DNA of 15,546 nt. It comes from Streptomyces katrae. Its GTDB lineage: Bacteria; Actinomycetota; Actinomycetes; Streptomycetales; Streptomycetaceae. The position numbers were made by a program, and so were the translations under genes. The notes under the pieces were generated by a model that was not told where the DNA came from, made no database searches, and saw only the letters and a program-made list of their open reading frames with translations. How positions within the stretch are numbered: position 1 is the first letter of the stretch; every line of letters starts with the position of its first letter. Positions 7,811 through 14,966 of the stretch are shown here, one piece after another. The DNA is taken from positions 1 through 15,546 of the forward strand of contig NZ_JZWV01000012.1 in the NCBI RefSeq assembly GCF_000966975.1, given 5' to 3'.

Positions 7811-8917
7811 GTGGACACGATTGCCAGTCTGTTCAGCTTTATCACCACGCCAGTCTCGTGGGTCATCGTCCAGTTCCACAGTCTGTACGGCGCGATCTTC
7901 GGGCCGGACAGCGGTTGGGCCTGGGGCCTGTCCATCGTGTCCCTGGTGGTCTTGATCCGCATCTGCCTGATCCCGCTCTTCGTGAAGCAGATCAAGGCGA
8001 CGCGCGGCATGCAGGCGCTCCAGCCGAAGATGAAGGCGATCCAGGAGCGCTACAAGAACGACAAGCAGCGCCAGTCCGAAGAGATGATGAAGCTGTACAA
8101 GGAGACGGGTACCAATCCGCTCTCCTCGTGCCTTCCCATCCTGGCGCAGTCCCCGTTCTTCTTCGCGCTGTACCACGTGCTCTCGGCCATCGCCAACGGC
8201 CAGACCATCGGCGTCATCAACCAGTCGCTCCTGGAGAGCGCGCGTCAGGCGCACATCTTCGGAGCCCCGCTGGCCGCGAAGTTCACGGACAGCGCCGAGA
8301 AGGCCGCCTCCCTGGGTGCCTCGATCACCGACGTCCGGATCGTGACCGCGGTCATGATCGTCCTGATGTCGCTGTCGCAGTTCTACACGCAGCGCCAGCT
8401 GATGCAGAAGAACGTGGACCTCTCGGTCAAGACGCCGTTCATGCAGCAGCAGAAGATGCTCATGTACATCTTCCCGGTGATCTTCGCCGTGATGGGCATC
8501 AACTTCCCCGTCGGTGTCCTCGTGTACTGGCTGACCACCAACCTGTGGACCATGGGCCAGCAGATGTACGTGATCAACCAGAACCCGACCCCGGGCAGCA
8601 AGGCTCAGGACCAGTACCTGACCCGTCTCCTGAAGCACGTCTCCACCCACGGGAACGTCAAGGGCCGGGGCAAGAAGAAGATCGTCGCGGCGATCGTGGC
8701 CAAGGGGCCGGACCGCAACGACAACGAGCGCAAGTTCATCACCGCGCTGTCGAAGCAGGGCATGGCCGCTCAGGCGGACGGCTCCGTGATCAGGAGCTCC
8801 GAGGCCACCGCGGATGCCGATGCGGCGAGCGGCGGTGTCGCGACGAAGCGGCAGCAGCCCAAGCGGCAGTCGAAGTCGAAGCGCCAGACGCCCCCCAGCA
8901 AGCCCTCCAAGAAGTAG
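7811..8917 (+). CDS. yidC: membrane protein insertase YidC/OxaA
   Basis: YidC inserts and folds membrane proteins, alone or with SecYEG. The 368-residue protein starts at GTG 7811 after AAGGAG (7797-7802). The first membrane helix of the core ('[21 protein letters not shown]') carries the conserved hydrophilic-groove arginine (Arg50). A charged cytoplasmic loop follows ('[25 protein letters not shown]' region), then further helices around '[18 protein letters not shown]', '[13 protein letters not shown]', '[20 protein letters not shown]' and '[14 protein letters not shown]'. It lacks the large periplasmic domain of the E. coli protein, as expected for Gram-positives. The Lys/Arg/Ser-rich tail (about 275-368) is probably a cytoplasmic ribosome-contact extension. 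jag follows after 14 bases. Confidence 0.95.
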   Translation: MDTIASLFSFITTPVSWVIVQFHSLYGAIFGPDSGWAWGLSIVSLVVLIRICLIPLFVKQIKATRGMQALQPKMKAIQERYKNDKQRQSEEMMKLYKETGTNPLSSCLPILAQSPFFFALYHVLSAIANGQTIGVINQSLLESARQAHIFGAPLAAKFTDSAEKAASLGASITDVRIVTAVMIVLMSLSQFYTQRQLMQKNVDLSVKTPFMQQQKMLMYIFPVIFAVMGINFPVGVLVYWLTTNLWTMGQQMYVINQNPTPGSKAQDQYLTRLLKHVSTHGNVKGRGKKKIVAAIVAKGPDRNDNERKFITALSKQGMAAQADGSVIRSSEATADADAASGGVATKRQQPKRQSKSKRQTPPSKPSKK

Positions 8918-8931
8918 AAGGAGTCCCTCCC

Positions 8932-9444
8932 GTGACGGAAGGCACCACCACCGCCGCCGCTGAGAGTGGCGACACCCTCACCCGCCTCGAGCAGGAGGGC
9001 GAGATCGCGGCCGACTACCTCGAGGGGCTGCTGGACATCGCCGACCTGGACGGCGACATCGACATGGACGTCGAGGCCGACCGCGCCTCGGTGTCGATCG
9101 TCAGCGACTCGGGCAGCCGCGACCTGCAGAAGCTCGTGGGCCGCGACGGTGAGGTCCTGGAGGCCCTCCAGGAGCTGACCCGCCTCGCGGTGCACCGGGA
9201 GACCGGGGACCGCAGCCGGCTGATGCTGGACATCGCGGGCTTCCGGGCGAAGAAGCGCGCGGAGCTGGCCGCCATCGGCGCCAAGGCCGCGGAGGACGTG
9301 AAGGCCTCGGGCGAACCGCTGAAGCTGGCCCCGATGACCCCGTTCGAGCGCAAGGTCGTCCACGACGCGGTGGCCGCGGCCGGCCTCAAGAGCGAGTCCG
9401 AGGGCGAGGAGCCGCAGCGCTTCGTCGTTGTGCTTCCGGCCTGA
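8932..9444 (+). CDS. jag: Jag/KhpB family RNA-binding protein (KH-R3H)
   Basis: A 170-residue RNA-binding protein with an acidic N-terminus, a KH domain over about residues 25-105 ('LVGRDGEVLEALQELTRLAV', GRDG loop at 70-73) and a C-terminal R3H domain with 'MTPFERKVVHDAV' (Arg130 and His134). It lacks the extra N-terminal Jag domain of Firmicutes proteins. KhpB/Jag proteins bind many RNAs and affect cell elongation in other Gram-positives; the role here is inferred. Start GTG 8932 has AAGGAG at 8918-8923, directly after the yidC stop, so it is co-transcribed. A strong terminator follows. Confidence 0.93.
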   Translation: MTEGTTTAAAESGDTLTRLEQEGEIAADYLEGLLDIADLDGDIDMDVEADRASVSIVSDSGSRDLQKLVGRDGEVLEALQELTRLAVHRETGDRSRLMLDIAGFRAKKRAELAAIGAKAAEDVKASGEPLKLAPMTPFERKVVHDAVAAAGLKSESEGEEPQRFVVVLPA

Positions 9445-9461
9445 TCCGGAATGCTGTGAGT

Positions 9462-9490
9462 CGGCCCCGCCTGTGTCGCAGGCGGGGCCG
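9462..9490 (+). terminator. strong terminator after jag
   Basis: A perfect 12-bp stem: arm CGGCCCCGCCTG (9462-9473), loop TGTCG, complementary arm 9479-9490. It starts 17 bases after the jag stop and closes the rpmH-jag operon. The following bases include a short TTT but no real T-run. Confidence 0.9.
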
Positions 9491-9561
9491 ATGTTTGTAA
9501 GCCTGGCAGTCGAGCGACCACAGATGTGGCGCGAGCGGTTCTGTACGGAAGGACGGTCCCC

Positions 9562-10278
9562 GTGACGGAGGCAGCGGAGCTTCCCCCGGCGCCTGAAGAG
9601 GCGCGCGCGGTGTTCGGTGAATTTTTCCCGGAAGCTGTGCGGTATGCGGAGCTGCTCGCGGACGCGGGCGTCAAACGAGGCCTCATCGGGCCTCGTGAGG
9701 TTCCCCGGCTGTGGGAGCGGCACCTGCTGAACTGTGCGGTGCTCTCCGAGGTGGTGCCCGCCGGCGTCACCGTGTGCGACGTGGGCTCGGGCGCCGGCCT
9801 GCCCGGTATCCCGCTCGCCCTGGTCCGGCGGGACCTGAAGATCACCCTGCTGGAGCCGCTGCTGCGCCGCACCACCTTCCTCCAGGAAGCCGTCGAGCTG
9901 CTGGGGCTGGACCACGTCACGGTGGTGCGCGGCCGGGCCGAGGAAGTGCTGGGCAAGGTCCAGCCGGTCCATGTGGTCACGGCACGGGCGGTCGCCCCGC
10001 TGGACCGGCTGGCGGGCTGGGGTGTGCCGCTGCTGCGTCCCTACGGCGAGATGCTGGCGCTCAAGGGCGACACCGCCGAGGAGGAGCTGGTCTCGGCGAA
10101 GACCGCCCTCAGCAAGCTCGGTGTGGTGAAGACCTCAGTGCTCCACGTCGGCGAGGGCGTGGTGGATCCCATGTCCACGGTGGTCCGGGTGGAGGTCGGG
10201 GAGAGCCCGGGCGGGGTGCGTTTCGCGGCCAAGCGGGCCAAGGCGGCCCGGGTGAGCCGTACCCGTCGGCGCCGCTGA
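9562..10278 (+). CDS. rsmG: 16S rRNA (guanine-527-N7)-methyltransferase
   Basis: RsmG (GidB) methylates G527 of 16S rRNA using S-adenosylmethionine. The 238-residue protein has 'LWERHLLNC' (50-58), the SAM-binding 'DVGSGAGLPGIPLA' (73-86) and 'GRAEEV' and 'TARAVAPLDRL' further on, all typical. Start is GTG 9562 with GGAAGGA at 9547-9553; an upstream in-frame GTG at 9526 would add 12 residues but has no ribosome site. Loss of rsmG is known to give low-level streptomycin resistance and raised antibiotic output in S. coelicolor. Its frame is intact here. It stands alone between the jag terminator and the parAB region. Confidence 0.95.
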   Translation: MTEAAELPPAPEEARAVFGEFFPEAVRYAELLADAGVKRGLIGPREVPRLWERHLLNCAVLSEVVPAGVTVCDVGSGAGLPGIPLALVRRDLKITLLEPLLRRTTFLQEAVELLGLDHVTVVRGRAEEVLGKVQPVHVVTARAVAPLDRLAGWGVPLLRPYGEMLALKGDTAEEELVSAKTALSKLGVVKTSVLHVGEGVVDPMSTVVRVEVGESPGGVRFAAKRAKAARVSRTRRRR

Positions 10279-10371
10279 CGCCCGCACCGTGAAGGCGATC
10301 CGGGGCGGTTGGGCCCTATAGGTATGGATTTCGGAGTGTCGTAGCGGGCTGAAGAGTCCGTCCCGGCATCG

Positions 10372-10387
10372 TGTTTCACGTGAAACG
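10372..10387. other. parS: parS site upstream of parA
   Basis: A 14-base palindrome GTTTCACGTGAAAC (10373-10386) within TGTTTCACGTGAAACG, one mismatch from the usual 16-base parS. ParB loads here and spreads along DNA. It lies about 150 bases before parA, so ParB binding could also affect parAB transcription. Confidence 0.95.
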
Positions 10388-10434
10388 TCGCTCTCTGCTG
10401 CACGGAATCATCAGCCGCGGCCGGGCTGCTGCGG

Positions 10435-10461
10435 CCCCCCGTCCCCGCCAGGAACGGGGGG
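10435..10461 (+). repeat. GC hairpin in the parA leader
   Basis: CCCCCCGT (10435-10442) pairs with ACGGGGGG (10454-10461), an 8-bp stem with an 11-base loop. It could end rsmG transcription or attenuate parAB. Its right arm ends on a GTG at 10461-10463 that is an alternative in-frame start for parA. No other clear structure or promoter is visible in 10279-10371. Confidence 0.5.
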
Positions 10462-10469
10462 TGACGGAG

Positions 10470-10496
10470 TTGTCCACACCGGTGGATTCATCCACA
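10470..10496. promoter_or_regulatory. DnaA boxes just upstream of parA
   Basis: A perfect TTGTCCACA (10470-10478) and TCATCCACA (10488-10496), the latter inside an inverted repeat GTGGAT-TC-ATCCAC (10482-10495). They sit 37-63 bases before the parA ATG. This suggests DnaA binding at parAB; the function is inferred. Confidence 0.55.
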
Positions 10497-10532
10497 GGAG
10501 TACGGGCCCCGCTGGTTCGCGACCCGGGTGGC

Positions 10533-11604
10533 ATGGCAGGCTCTCTTCATCGCGAGCCCGCTGCCGAGGAGAGTGACACCGTGCGGTCCGACGCCAACCT
10601 CGCGGGGCCGATGGCCGATCCGGTCCCCGGTCCCCGCTCTGAACCGCCAGGCGACGACGTTTCCCTGGGCGTACCCCCGGCCATGGCCGGGGCGGAGGCG
10701 CCCTCGCCCCTCGTGGACAACGACGAGGACACCCCGATCGGCCGCGCCGCCCAGCAGGCGGTGGAGGCCATCGGCCGGTCCGGTGTCCCCCTGCCCAGGC
10801 CGGCGGAGACCCGGATCATGGTGGTCGCCAACCAGAAGGGCGGCGTCGGCAAGACCACGACGACCGTGAACCTGGCGGCCTCCCTGGCCCAGCACGGCGC
10901 ACGGGTCCTGGTGATCGACCTCGACCCGCAGGGCAACGCGTCCACGGCGCTGGGTATCGACCACCACGCGGACGTGCCCTCCATCTACGACGTGCGTGGA
11001 AGGCCTCTTCTGCGCCCCCGCCACCATCGACCTCGCGGGCGCGGAGATCGAGCTGGTCTCCCTGGTGGCCCGTGAGAGCCGGCTCCAGCGCGCGATCCAG
11101 GCGTACGAGCAGCCGCTCGACTACATCCTGATCGACTGCCCGCCCTCCCTGGGCCTGCTGACCGTGAACGCCCTCGTGGCGGGCGCGGAGGTACTGATCC
11201 CGATCCAGTGCGAGTACTACGCGCTGGAGGGGCTGGGGCAGCTCCTGCGCAACGTCGACCTGGTGCGTGCCCACCTGAATCCGACCCTGCACGTGTCCAC
11301 CATCCTGCTGACGATGTACGACGGCAGGACCCGGCTGGCCTCGCAGGTGGCGGAGGAGGTGCGCACCCACTTCGGCAAGGAGGTGCTGCGCACCAGCATC
11401 CCGCGGTCGGTACGCATCTCCGAGGCTCCGAGCTACGGGCAGACGGTCCTCACGTACGACCCGGGTTCCAGCGGAGCCCTCTCCTATATGGAGGCGGCGC
11501 GTGAGATCGCGCTCCGGGGAGCCGGAATCCATTACGACGCCCAGAACGCCCATCCGGGCGGGGGCATGAACAGCACGCAGAGCATGGCGGAGGGGATCCA
11601 GTGA
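10533..11604 (+). pseudogene. parA: parA, internal deletion with frameshift
   Basis: ParA is the Walker-type ATPase that moves ParB-parS complexes and so segregates or anchors origins. With the ATG at 10533, an acidic N-terminal extension of ~90 residues precedes the deviant Walker A 'KGGVGKTTT' (102-110) and '[10 protein letters not shown]'. The reading frame runs to 'PSIYDV' near 10994, then a different frame continues as '[21 protein letters not shown]' to the end. ParA/Soj homologues have about 15-18 residues between these two points ('LVDDADVIDIIKATT' in B. subtilis Soj), so roughly 45-50 bases appear to be missing. The 1072-base span is not a multiple of three. The rest, including 'YILIDCPPSLGLL', is normal. 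The stop overlaps the parB GTG. An alternative start is GTG 10461 with AGGA upstream. Confidence 0.88.
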
Positions 11605-12674
11605 GTGAGCGACGTAGGGGTCTGGGGCGGGGGCTCGGCGCGCTGATCCCGGCCGCTCCCCAGGAGAAGACGCCGGTGATGGGTGCGGGGTCCACGTCCC
11701 CGTCGGCGGTACCGGTACTGACGTCGGAGCGGGGCATCGCCGCGGCGAAGCTTGCCGCGTTGAGCCAGGCCGATGTTTCACGTGAAACGCCGATCGACCC
11801 GGTGTCTGTGCAGCCGGAGGTGGAGCAGGCGACCGGCGCGACGTTCGCGGAGCTTCCGCTGGACGCCATCACGCCGAACCCGAAGCAGCCGCGCGAGGTG
11901 TTCGACGAGGACGCCCTCGCGGAGCTGGTGACCTCGATCCAGACGGTGGGTCTGCTCCAGCCGGTGGTCGTCCGGCAGGCGGCGGCCCCGGGGCGCTACG
12001 AACTGATCATGGGTGAGCGGCGCTGGCGCGCCTGCCGTGAGGCGGGGCTGGAGACCATCCCCGCGATCATCCGGGCGACGGACGACGAGAAGCTCCTCCT
12101 CGACGCCCTCCTGGAGAACCTGCACCGGGCTCAGCTGAACCCGCTGGAGGAGGCGGCCGCGTACGACCAGCTCCTCCGGGAGTTCAACTGCACCCACGAC
12201 CAGCTGGCGGACCGGATCGGGCGCTCGCGCCCGCAGGTCTCCAACACCCTGCGGCTGCTGAAGCTCTCGCCCCAGGTGCAGCGCCGGGTGGCCGCCGGAG
12301 TGCTGTCGGCCGGTCATGCGCGGGCCCTGCTGTCGGTGGAGGACACCGAGGAGCAGGACCGCCTCGCGCACCGGATCGTGGCCGAGGGGCTCTCGGTGCG
12401 CGCGGTCGAGGAGATCGTCGCCCTGCTGGGCTCGGAGCCTTCGAGCACCGTGAAGCCCAAGGGCCCGCGGGCCGGTGGCCGGGTGTCGCCGGCGCTCAGC
12501 GAGCTGGCGACGCGTCTGTCGGACCGGTTCGAGACGCGGGTGAAGGTGGATCTGGGCCAGAAGAAGGGCAAGATCACCGTCGAGTTCGCGTCGATGGAGG
12601 ATCTGGAGCGGATCCTGGGGACCCTGGCACCGGGCGAGGACCGGGTGCTGGAGAAGGGCCTCTCCGGCGAGTAG
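11601..12674 (+). CDS. parB: chromosome partitioning protein ParB
   Basis: A 357-residue ParB that binds parS, loads as a CTP-dependent clamp and spreads to build the segregation complex. The N-terminal basic box '[14 protein letters not shown]' (4-17) is the likely ParA-contact segment. The CTP-binding domain has 'GERRWR' (138-143) and 'ENLHR' (172-176); a helix-turn-helix follows ('[24 protein letters not shown]', 197-220) and a C-terminal dimerisation domain ends the protein. Start GTG 11601 overlaps the parA stop (GTGA), so translation is coupled and the parA frameshift may reduce it. A parS site lies inside the gene, encoding residues 59-63. The frame is intact. Confidence 0.96.
   Translation: MSERRRGLGRGLGALIPAAPQEKTPVMGAGSTSPSAVPVLTSERGIAAAKLAALSQADVSRETPIDPVSVQPEVEQATGATFAELPLDAITPNPKQPREVFDEDALAELVTSIQTVGLLQPVVVRQAAAPGRYELIMGERRWRACREAGLETIPAIIRATDDEKLLLDALLENLHRAQLNPLEEAAAYDQLLREFNCTHDQLADRIGRSRPQVSNTLRLLKLSPQVQRRVAAGVLSAGHARALLSVEDTEEQDRLAHRIVAEGLSVRAVEEIVALLGSEPSSTVKPKGPRAGGRVSPALSELATRLSDRFETRVKVDLGQKKGKITVEFASMEDLERILGTLAPGEDRVLEKGLSGE
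11774..11789. other. parS: parS site inside parB
   Basis: TGTTTCACGTGAAACG with the 14-base palindrome at 11775-11788, in the poorly conserved linker between the ParA-contact box and the CTP domain of ParB (encoding V-S-R-E-T). parS inside the ParB gene is also known in Bacillus. Confidence 0.95.
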
Positions 12675-12693
12675 CCCTTCTCCCCTGTTCTCC

Positions 12694-12747
12694 CCACTGC
12701 CCCCTGTTTCTCGAGATGTCCACCCTCGAAGAAGCAGGGGGCAGTGG
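12694..12747. repeat. long inverted repeat between parB and the acetyltransferase gene
   Basis: CCACTGCCCCCTG (12694-12706) is perfectly complementary to 12735-12747. With a G-T pair and one bulged A the stem extends through TTTCTCGAG (12707-12715) and 12725-12734, for about 22 bp around a 9-base loop. It starts 20 bases after the parB stop. It may be the parAB terminator, but its right arm also occupies the -35/spacer of the next promoter, so it may be an operator. Confidence 0.8.
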
Positions 12748-12754
12748 CTACGAT
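12726..12754 (+). promoter_or_regulatory. putative promoter of the acetyltransferase gene
   Basis: TACGAT (12749-12754) is a good -10; TCGAAG (12726-12731) is a weak -35 with a 17-base spacer. The expected start site falls at or next to the ATG at 12761, so the mRNA would be leaderless, which is common in Streptomyces. Confidence 0.5.
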
Positions 12755-12760
12755 GCGGTT

Positions 12761-13384
12761 ATGGGTCGTCGGCTCGTACCGCTCACGCTGGACAATCTCC
12801 AGGACCTGCCCAGGCGTTGCCGGAGCTGCGTGTTCTGGGAGCTGGATCCCGTCACGGGCGAGGCCGCCGTGAAGGCGGGCACCGCGGAGCTGGAGAAGGA
12901 GTCCTGGATCTCGGCCGTCCTCCTGGACTGGGGATCCTGCGGCCGGGTGGTCTACGTGGACGAGGTCCCGGTGGGATTCGTCCTCTACGCGCCGCCCGCC
13001 TACGTACCGCGCGCCGCTTCCTTCCCGACCAGCCCGGTCTCCCCGGATGCGGTGCAGCTGATCACGGCCTGGATCATGCCGGGCTATCAGGGGCAGGGCC
13101 TGGGGCGGGTGATGGTGCAGACGGTCGCCAAGGACCTGCTGCGGCGCGGCTTCAAGGCGATCGAGGCCTTTGGTGACGCGCGCTGGGAGCGGCCCGCCTG
13201 TCTGCTGCCGGCCGACCACCTGCTGTCCGTGGGCTTCAAGACCGTACGCCCCCATCCGGCCCATCCGCGGCTGCGGCTGGAGCTGCGTACGACGCTGTCG
13301 TGGAAGGAAGACGTGGAGCTGGCCCTGGACCGGCTGCTGGGCGGGGCGAGGGCACGCAAGGAGCCGGCGCTGCGGCCGCTGTGA
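12761..13384 (+). CDS. GNAT-family N-acetyltransferase
   Basis: A 207-residue GNAT fold protein. The acetyl-CoA pyrophosphate-binding motif is 'PGYQGQGLGRVMVQTV' (107-122), preceded by the expected beta strand 'VQLITAWIM'. The N-terminus has a CxxC pair (Cys20, Cys23 in 'RRCRSCVFWELDP') and there is a further Cys65 in 'DWGSCGRVV'; these are not catalytic in known GNATs and could bind metal or form a disulfide. The substrate is unknown. The gene is conserved downstream of parB in streptomycetes, but no partition role is established. ATG 12761 is chosen over an in-frame ATG at 12716 because the latter lies within the inverted repeat region and lacks a ribosome site; no Shine-Dalgarno precedes 12761 either, fitting a leaderless transcript. 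Confidence 0.88.
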   Translation: MGRRLVPLTLDNLQDLPRRCRSCVFWELDPVTGEAAVKAGTAELEKESWISAVLLDWGSCGRVVYVDEVPVGFVLYAPPAYVPRAASFPTSPVSPDAVQLITAWIMPGYQGQGLGRVMVQTVAKDLLRRGFKAIEAFGDARWERPACLLPADHLLSVGFKTVRPHPAHPRLRLELRTTLSWKEDVELALDRLLGGARARKEPALRPL

Positions 13385-13402
13385 CGGGCTCCGGGCATGC
13401 GG

Positions 13403-13435
13403 AACGGGGCCGCCCCTTGAGGGGGCGGCCCCGTT
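13403..13435. terminator. bidirectional terminator between the acetyltransferase gene and trxA
   Basis: Arm AACGGGGCCGCCCC (13403-13416), loop TTGAG, complementary arm 13422-13435: a 14-bp perfect stem about 20 bases after the acetyltransferase stop and about 22 bases after the trxA stop on the other strand. It serves both converging genes. Its right arm runs into the parS palindrome. Confidence 0.9.
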
Positions 13436-13447
13436 TCACGTGAAACA
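13432..13447. other. parS: parS site between the acetyltransferase gene and trxA
   Basis: CGTTTCACGTGAAACA with the 14-base palindrome at 13433-13446. Three bases (13433-13435) are shared with the terminator arm. It is the third parS in about 3.1 kb, as expected for origin-proximal clustering. Confidence 0.95.
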
Positions 13448-13456
13448 TCGCCTGCG

Positions 13457-13808
13457 TCAGGCGGTCTTGACCTCGATGAAGCCGTCCAGGTCGCGCAGGA
13501 TGGCGGCCTTCGGCTTGGCGCCCACGATGGTCTTGGCGACCTCGCCACCCTGGTAGACGTTCAGGGTGGGGATGGACATGACGCCGTACTTGGCAGCCGT
13601 GGCCGGGTTCTGGTCGATGTTGAGCTTGACGATCTCGATCTGGTCGCCGTACTCGGCCGCGATCGCCTCCAGCGACGGGGCGATCTGGCGGCACGGACCG
13701 CACCACTCGGCCCAACTCGGCCCAGAAGTCCACGAGCACGGGCTTGTCGCTGCGAAGGACCTCGGAATCGAAGTCGGCGTCAGTCACGTTCTTGAGGGTG
13801 CCGGCCAC
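13457..13808 (-). pseudogene. trxA: trxA (thioredoxin), frame broken by a 10-bp duplication
   Basis: Thioredoxin reduces protein disulfides using electrons from TrxB. The N-terminal part starts at GTG 13806-13808 ('VAGTLKNVTDADF') after AAGGAGG and reads 'PVLVDFWAE', then the frame shifts at 13705-13724. Skipping one 10-base copy restores 'WCGPCRQIAPSLEAIAAEYG' (active-site Cys33 and Cys36), the cis-proline segment 'VMSIPTLNVYQGG' and an end at 13457: 342 bases, 113 residues, a standard thioredoxin. As given, translation would run into an unrelated frame lacking the active site. It follows trxB by 51 bases, the usual trxBA operon. Real mutation or assembly error is undecided. Confidence 0.9.
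13705..13724. repeat. exact 10-bp tandem duplication in trxA
   Basis: ACTCGGCCCA occurs twice in tandem (13705-13714 and 13715-13724). On the coding strand it encodes the 'WAEW' segment directly before the CGPC active site; a single copy gives an intact thioredoxin. Confidence 0.95.
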
Positions 13809-13829
13809 AGCGGCCTCCTTATTTCCTGC

Positions 13830-13849
13830 GGGGTGGGGTGTAGGGGGGG
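13830..13849 (+). other. G-rich tract, possible G-quadruplex
   Basis: G-runs of 4, 4 and 7 separated by T and TGTA on the plus strand fit the pattern of four runs of at least three G with short loops. It fills the trxB-trxA gap just upstream of the trxA ribosome site, on the template strand. Confidence 0.45.
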
Positions 13850-13859
13850 TGGTGCGGGA

Positions 13860-14819
13860 TCAGACGGTCGCGGCGGCGGGCTCGGCGTCCGAGAGGGCGG
13901 CGAGGAAGCGCTCCGCGTCGAGGGCGGCGGAGCAGCCGGTGCCGGCGGCGGTGATCGCCTGACGGTAGGTGTGGTCCACGACGTCACCGGCGCCGAAGAC
14001 ACCGGGGACGTTGGTGCGCGTGGAGGGCGCGTCGACCTTGAGGTAGCCCTCGTCGTCCAGGTCGAGCTGGCCGGTGAACAGCTCGGTGCGCGGGTCGTGG
14101 CCGACGGCGATGAACAGGCCGGTCACGGGCAGCTCGGAGGTCTCACCGGTCTTGGTGTTGCGCAGCGTCAGGCCGGAGAGCTTCTGCTCGCCGTGGATGC
14201 CGGCGACCTCGCTGTCCCAGGCGAAGCTGATCTTCGGGTCGGCGAAGGCGCGGTCCTGCATGGCCTTGGAGGCGCGCAGGGTGTCACGGCGGTGGACGAT
14301 CGTGACGGACTTGGCGAACCGGGAGAGGAAGGTCGCCTCCTCCATCGCGGTGTCGCCGCCGCCGACCACGGCGATGTCCTGGTCCTTGAAGAAGAACCCG
14401 TCACAGGTGGCGCACCAGGAGACGCCGCGTCCGGAGAGGGCGTCCTCGTTGGGCAGGCCGAGCTTGCGGTGCTGAGAACCCGTGGTGACGATGACGGCCT
14501 TGGCGCGGTGGACCGTGCCGGCGGTGTCGGTGACGGTCTTGATCTCGCCGGTGAGGTCCACGGAGACGATGTCGTCCGGGACGAGCTCCGCGCCGAAGCG
14601 CTCGGCCTGCGCGCGCATGTTGTCCATGAGGTCCGGACCCATGATGCCCTCCCGGAAGCCCGGGAAGTTCTCGACCTCGGTGGTGTTCATCAGCGCGCCG
14701 CCGGCGGTGACGGCACCCTCGAAGACCAGCGGGTTGAGCGAAGCGCGTGCGGTGTACAGGGCGGCCGTGTAACCGGCCGGCCCGGAGCCGATGATGATCA
14801 CGTTTCGTACGTCGCTCAC
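13860..14819 (-). CDS. trxB: thioredoxin reductase (NADPH)
   Basis: A flavoprotein that passes electrons from NADPH through FAD and a redox disulfide to thioredoxin. The 319-residue protein has the FAD site 'GSGPAG' (11-16), the redox centre 'WCATCDG' (Cys136, Cys139), the NADPH fold '[12 protein letters not shown]' (151-162), 'HRRDTLRAS', and the C-terminal FAD motif '[22 protein letters not shown]' region. Length and motifs are standard for the low-molecular-weight class. Start is GTG 14817-14819 ('[11 protein letters not shown]') with AGGAAAG upstream. It leads the trxB-trxA operon, with a sigma-R-type promoter about 70 bases upstream of the start. Confidence 0.97.
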   Translation of the reverse strand: MSDVRNVIIIGSGPAGYTAALYTARASLNPLVFEGAVTAGGALMNTTEVENFPGFREGIMGPDLMDNMRAQAERFGAELVPDDIVSVDLTGEIKTVTDTAGTVHRAKAVIVTTGSQHRKLGLPNEDALSGRGVSWCATCDGFFFKDQDIAVVGGGDTAMEEATFLSRFAKSVTIVHRRDTLRASKAMQDRAFADPKISFAWDSEVAGIHGEQKLSGLTLRNTKTGETSELPVTGLFIAVGHDPRTELFTGQLDLDDEGYLKVDAPSTRTNVPGVFGAGDVVDHTYRQAITAAGTGCSAALDAERFLAALSDAEPAAATV

Positions 14820-14888
14820 GGGTTCTTTCCTCGTCTCTGCGGACTTCGTGCTGCCTACCGGGGGCCGGTGCGGACTCTCACCCCACCC

Positions 14889-14915
14889 AACGGATCCTAC
14901 GGCGCGCGCATTCCC
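14889..14915 (-). promoter_or_regulatory. sigma-R-type promoter of trxBA
   Basis: On the minus strand GGGAAT (14910-14915), exactly 18 bases, then GTT (14889-14891), an exact match to the sigma-R consensus of Streptomyces, whose regulon is known to include trxBA. The start site would be near 14880, giving a leader of about 60 bases. The rest of the 147-base gap shows only weak GC repeats. Confidence 0.8.
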
Positions 14916-14966
14916 CGGCCGTCACCCTCTGCCTCCGGATACACCGGGCGTCCCCCGGGGAACCCT

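Noticed and set aside
7808..8650. Minus-strand open frame opposite yidC
   Set aside because: Shadow of yidC, rich in His/Arg/Leu with no plausible start signals.
1344..13724. Programmed frameshifting as an explanation for recF, parA or trxA
   Set aside because: No slippery heptamer or downstream pseudoknot at the sites, and the lesions are duplications or deletions, not single-base shifts.
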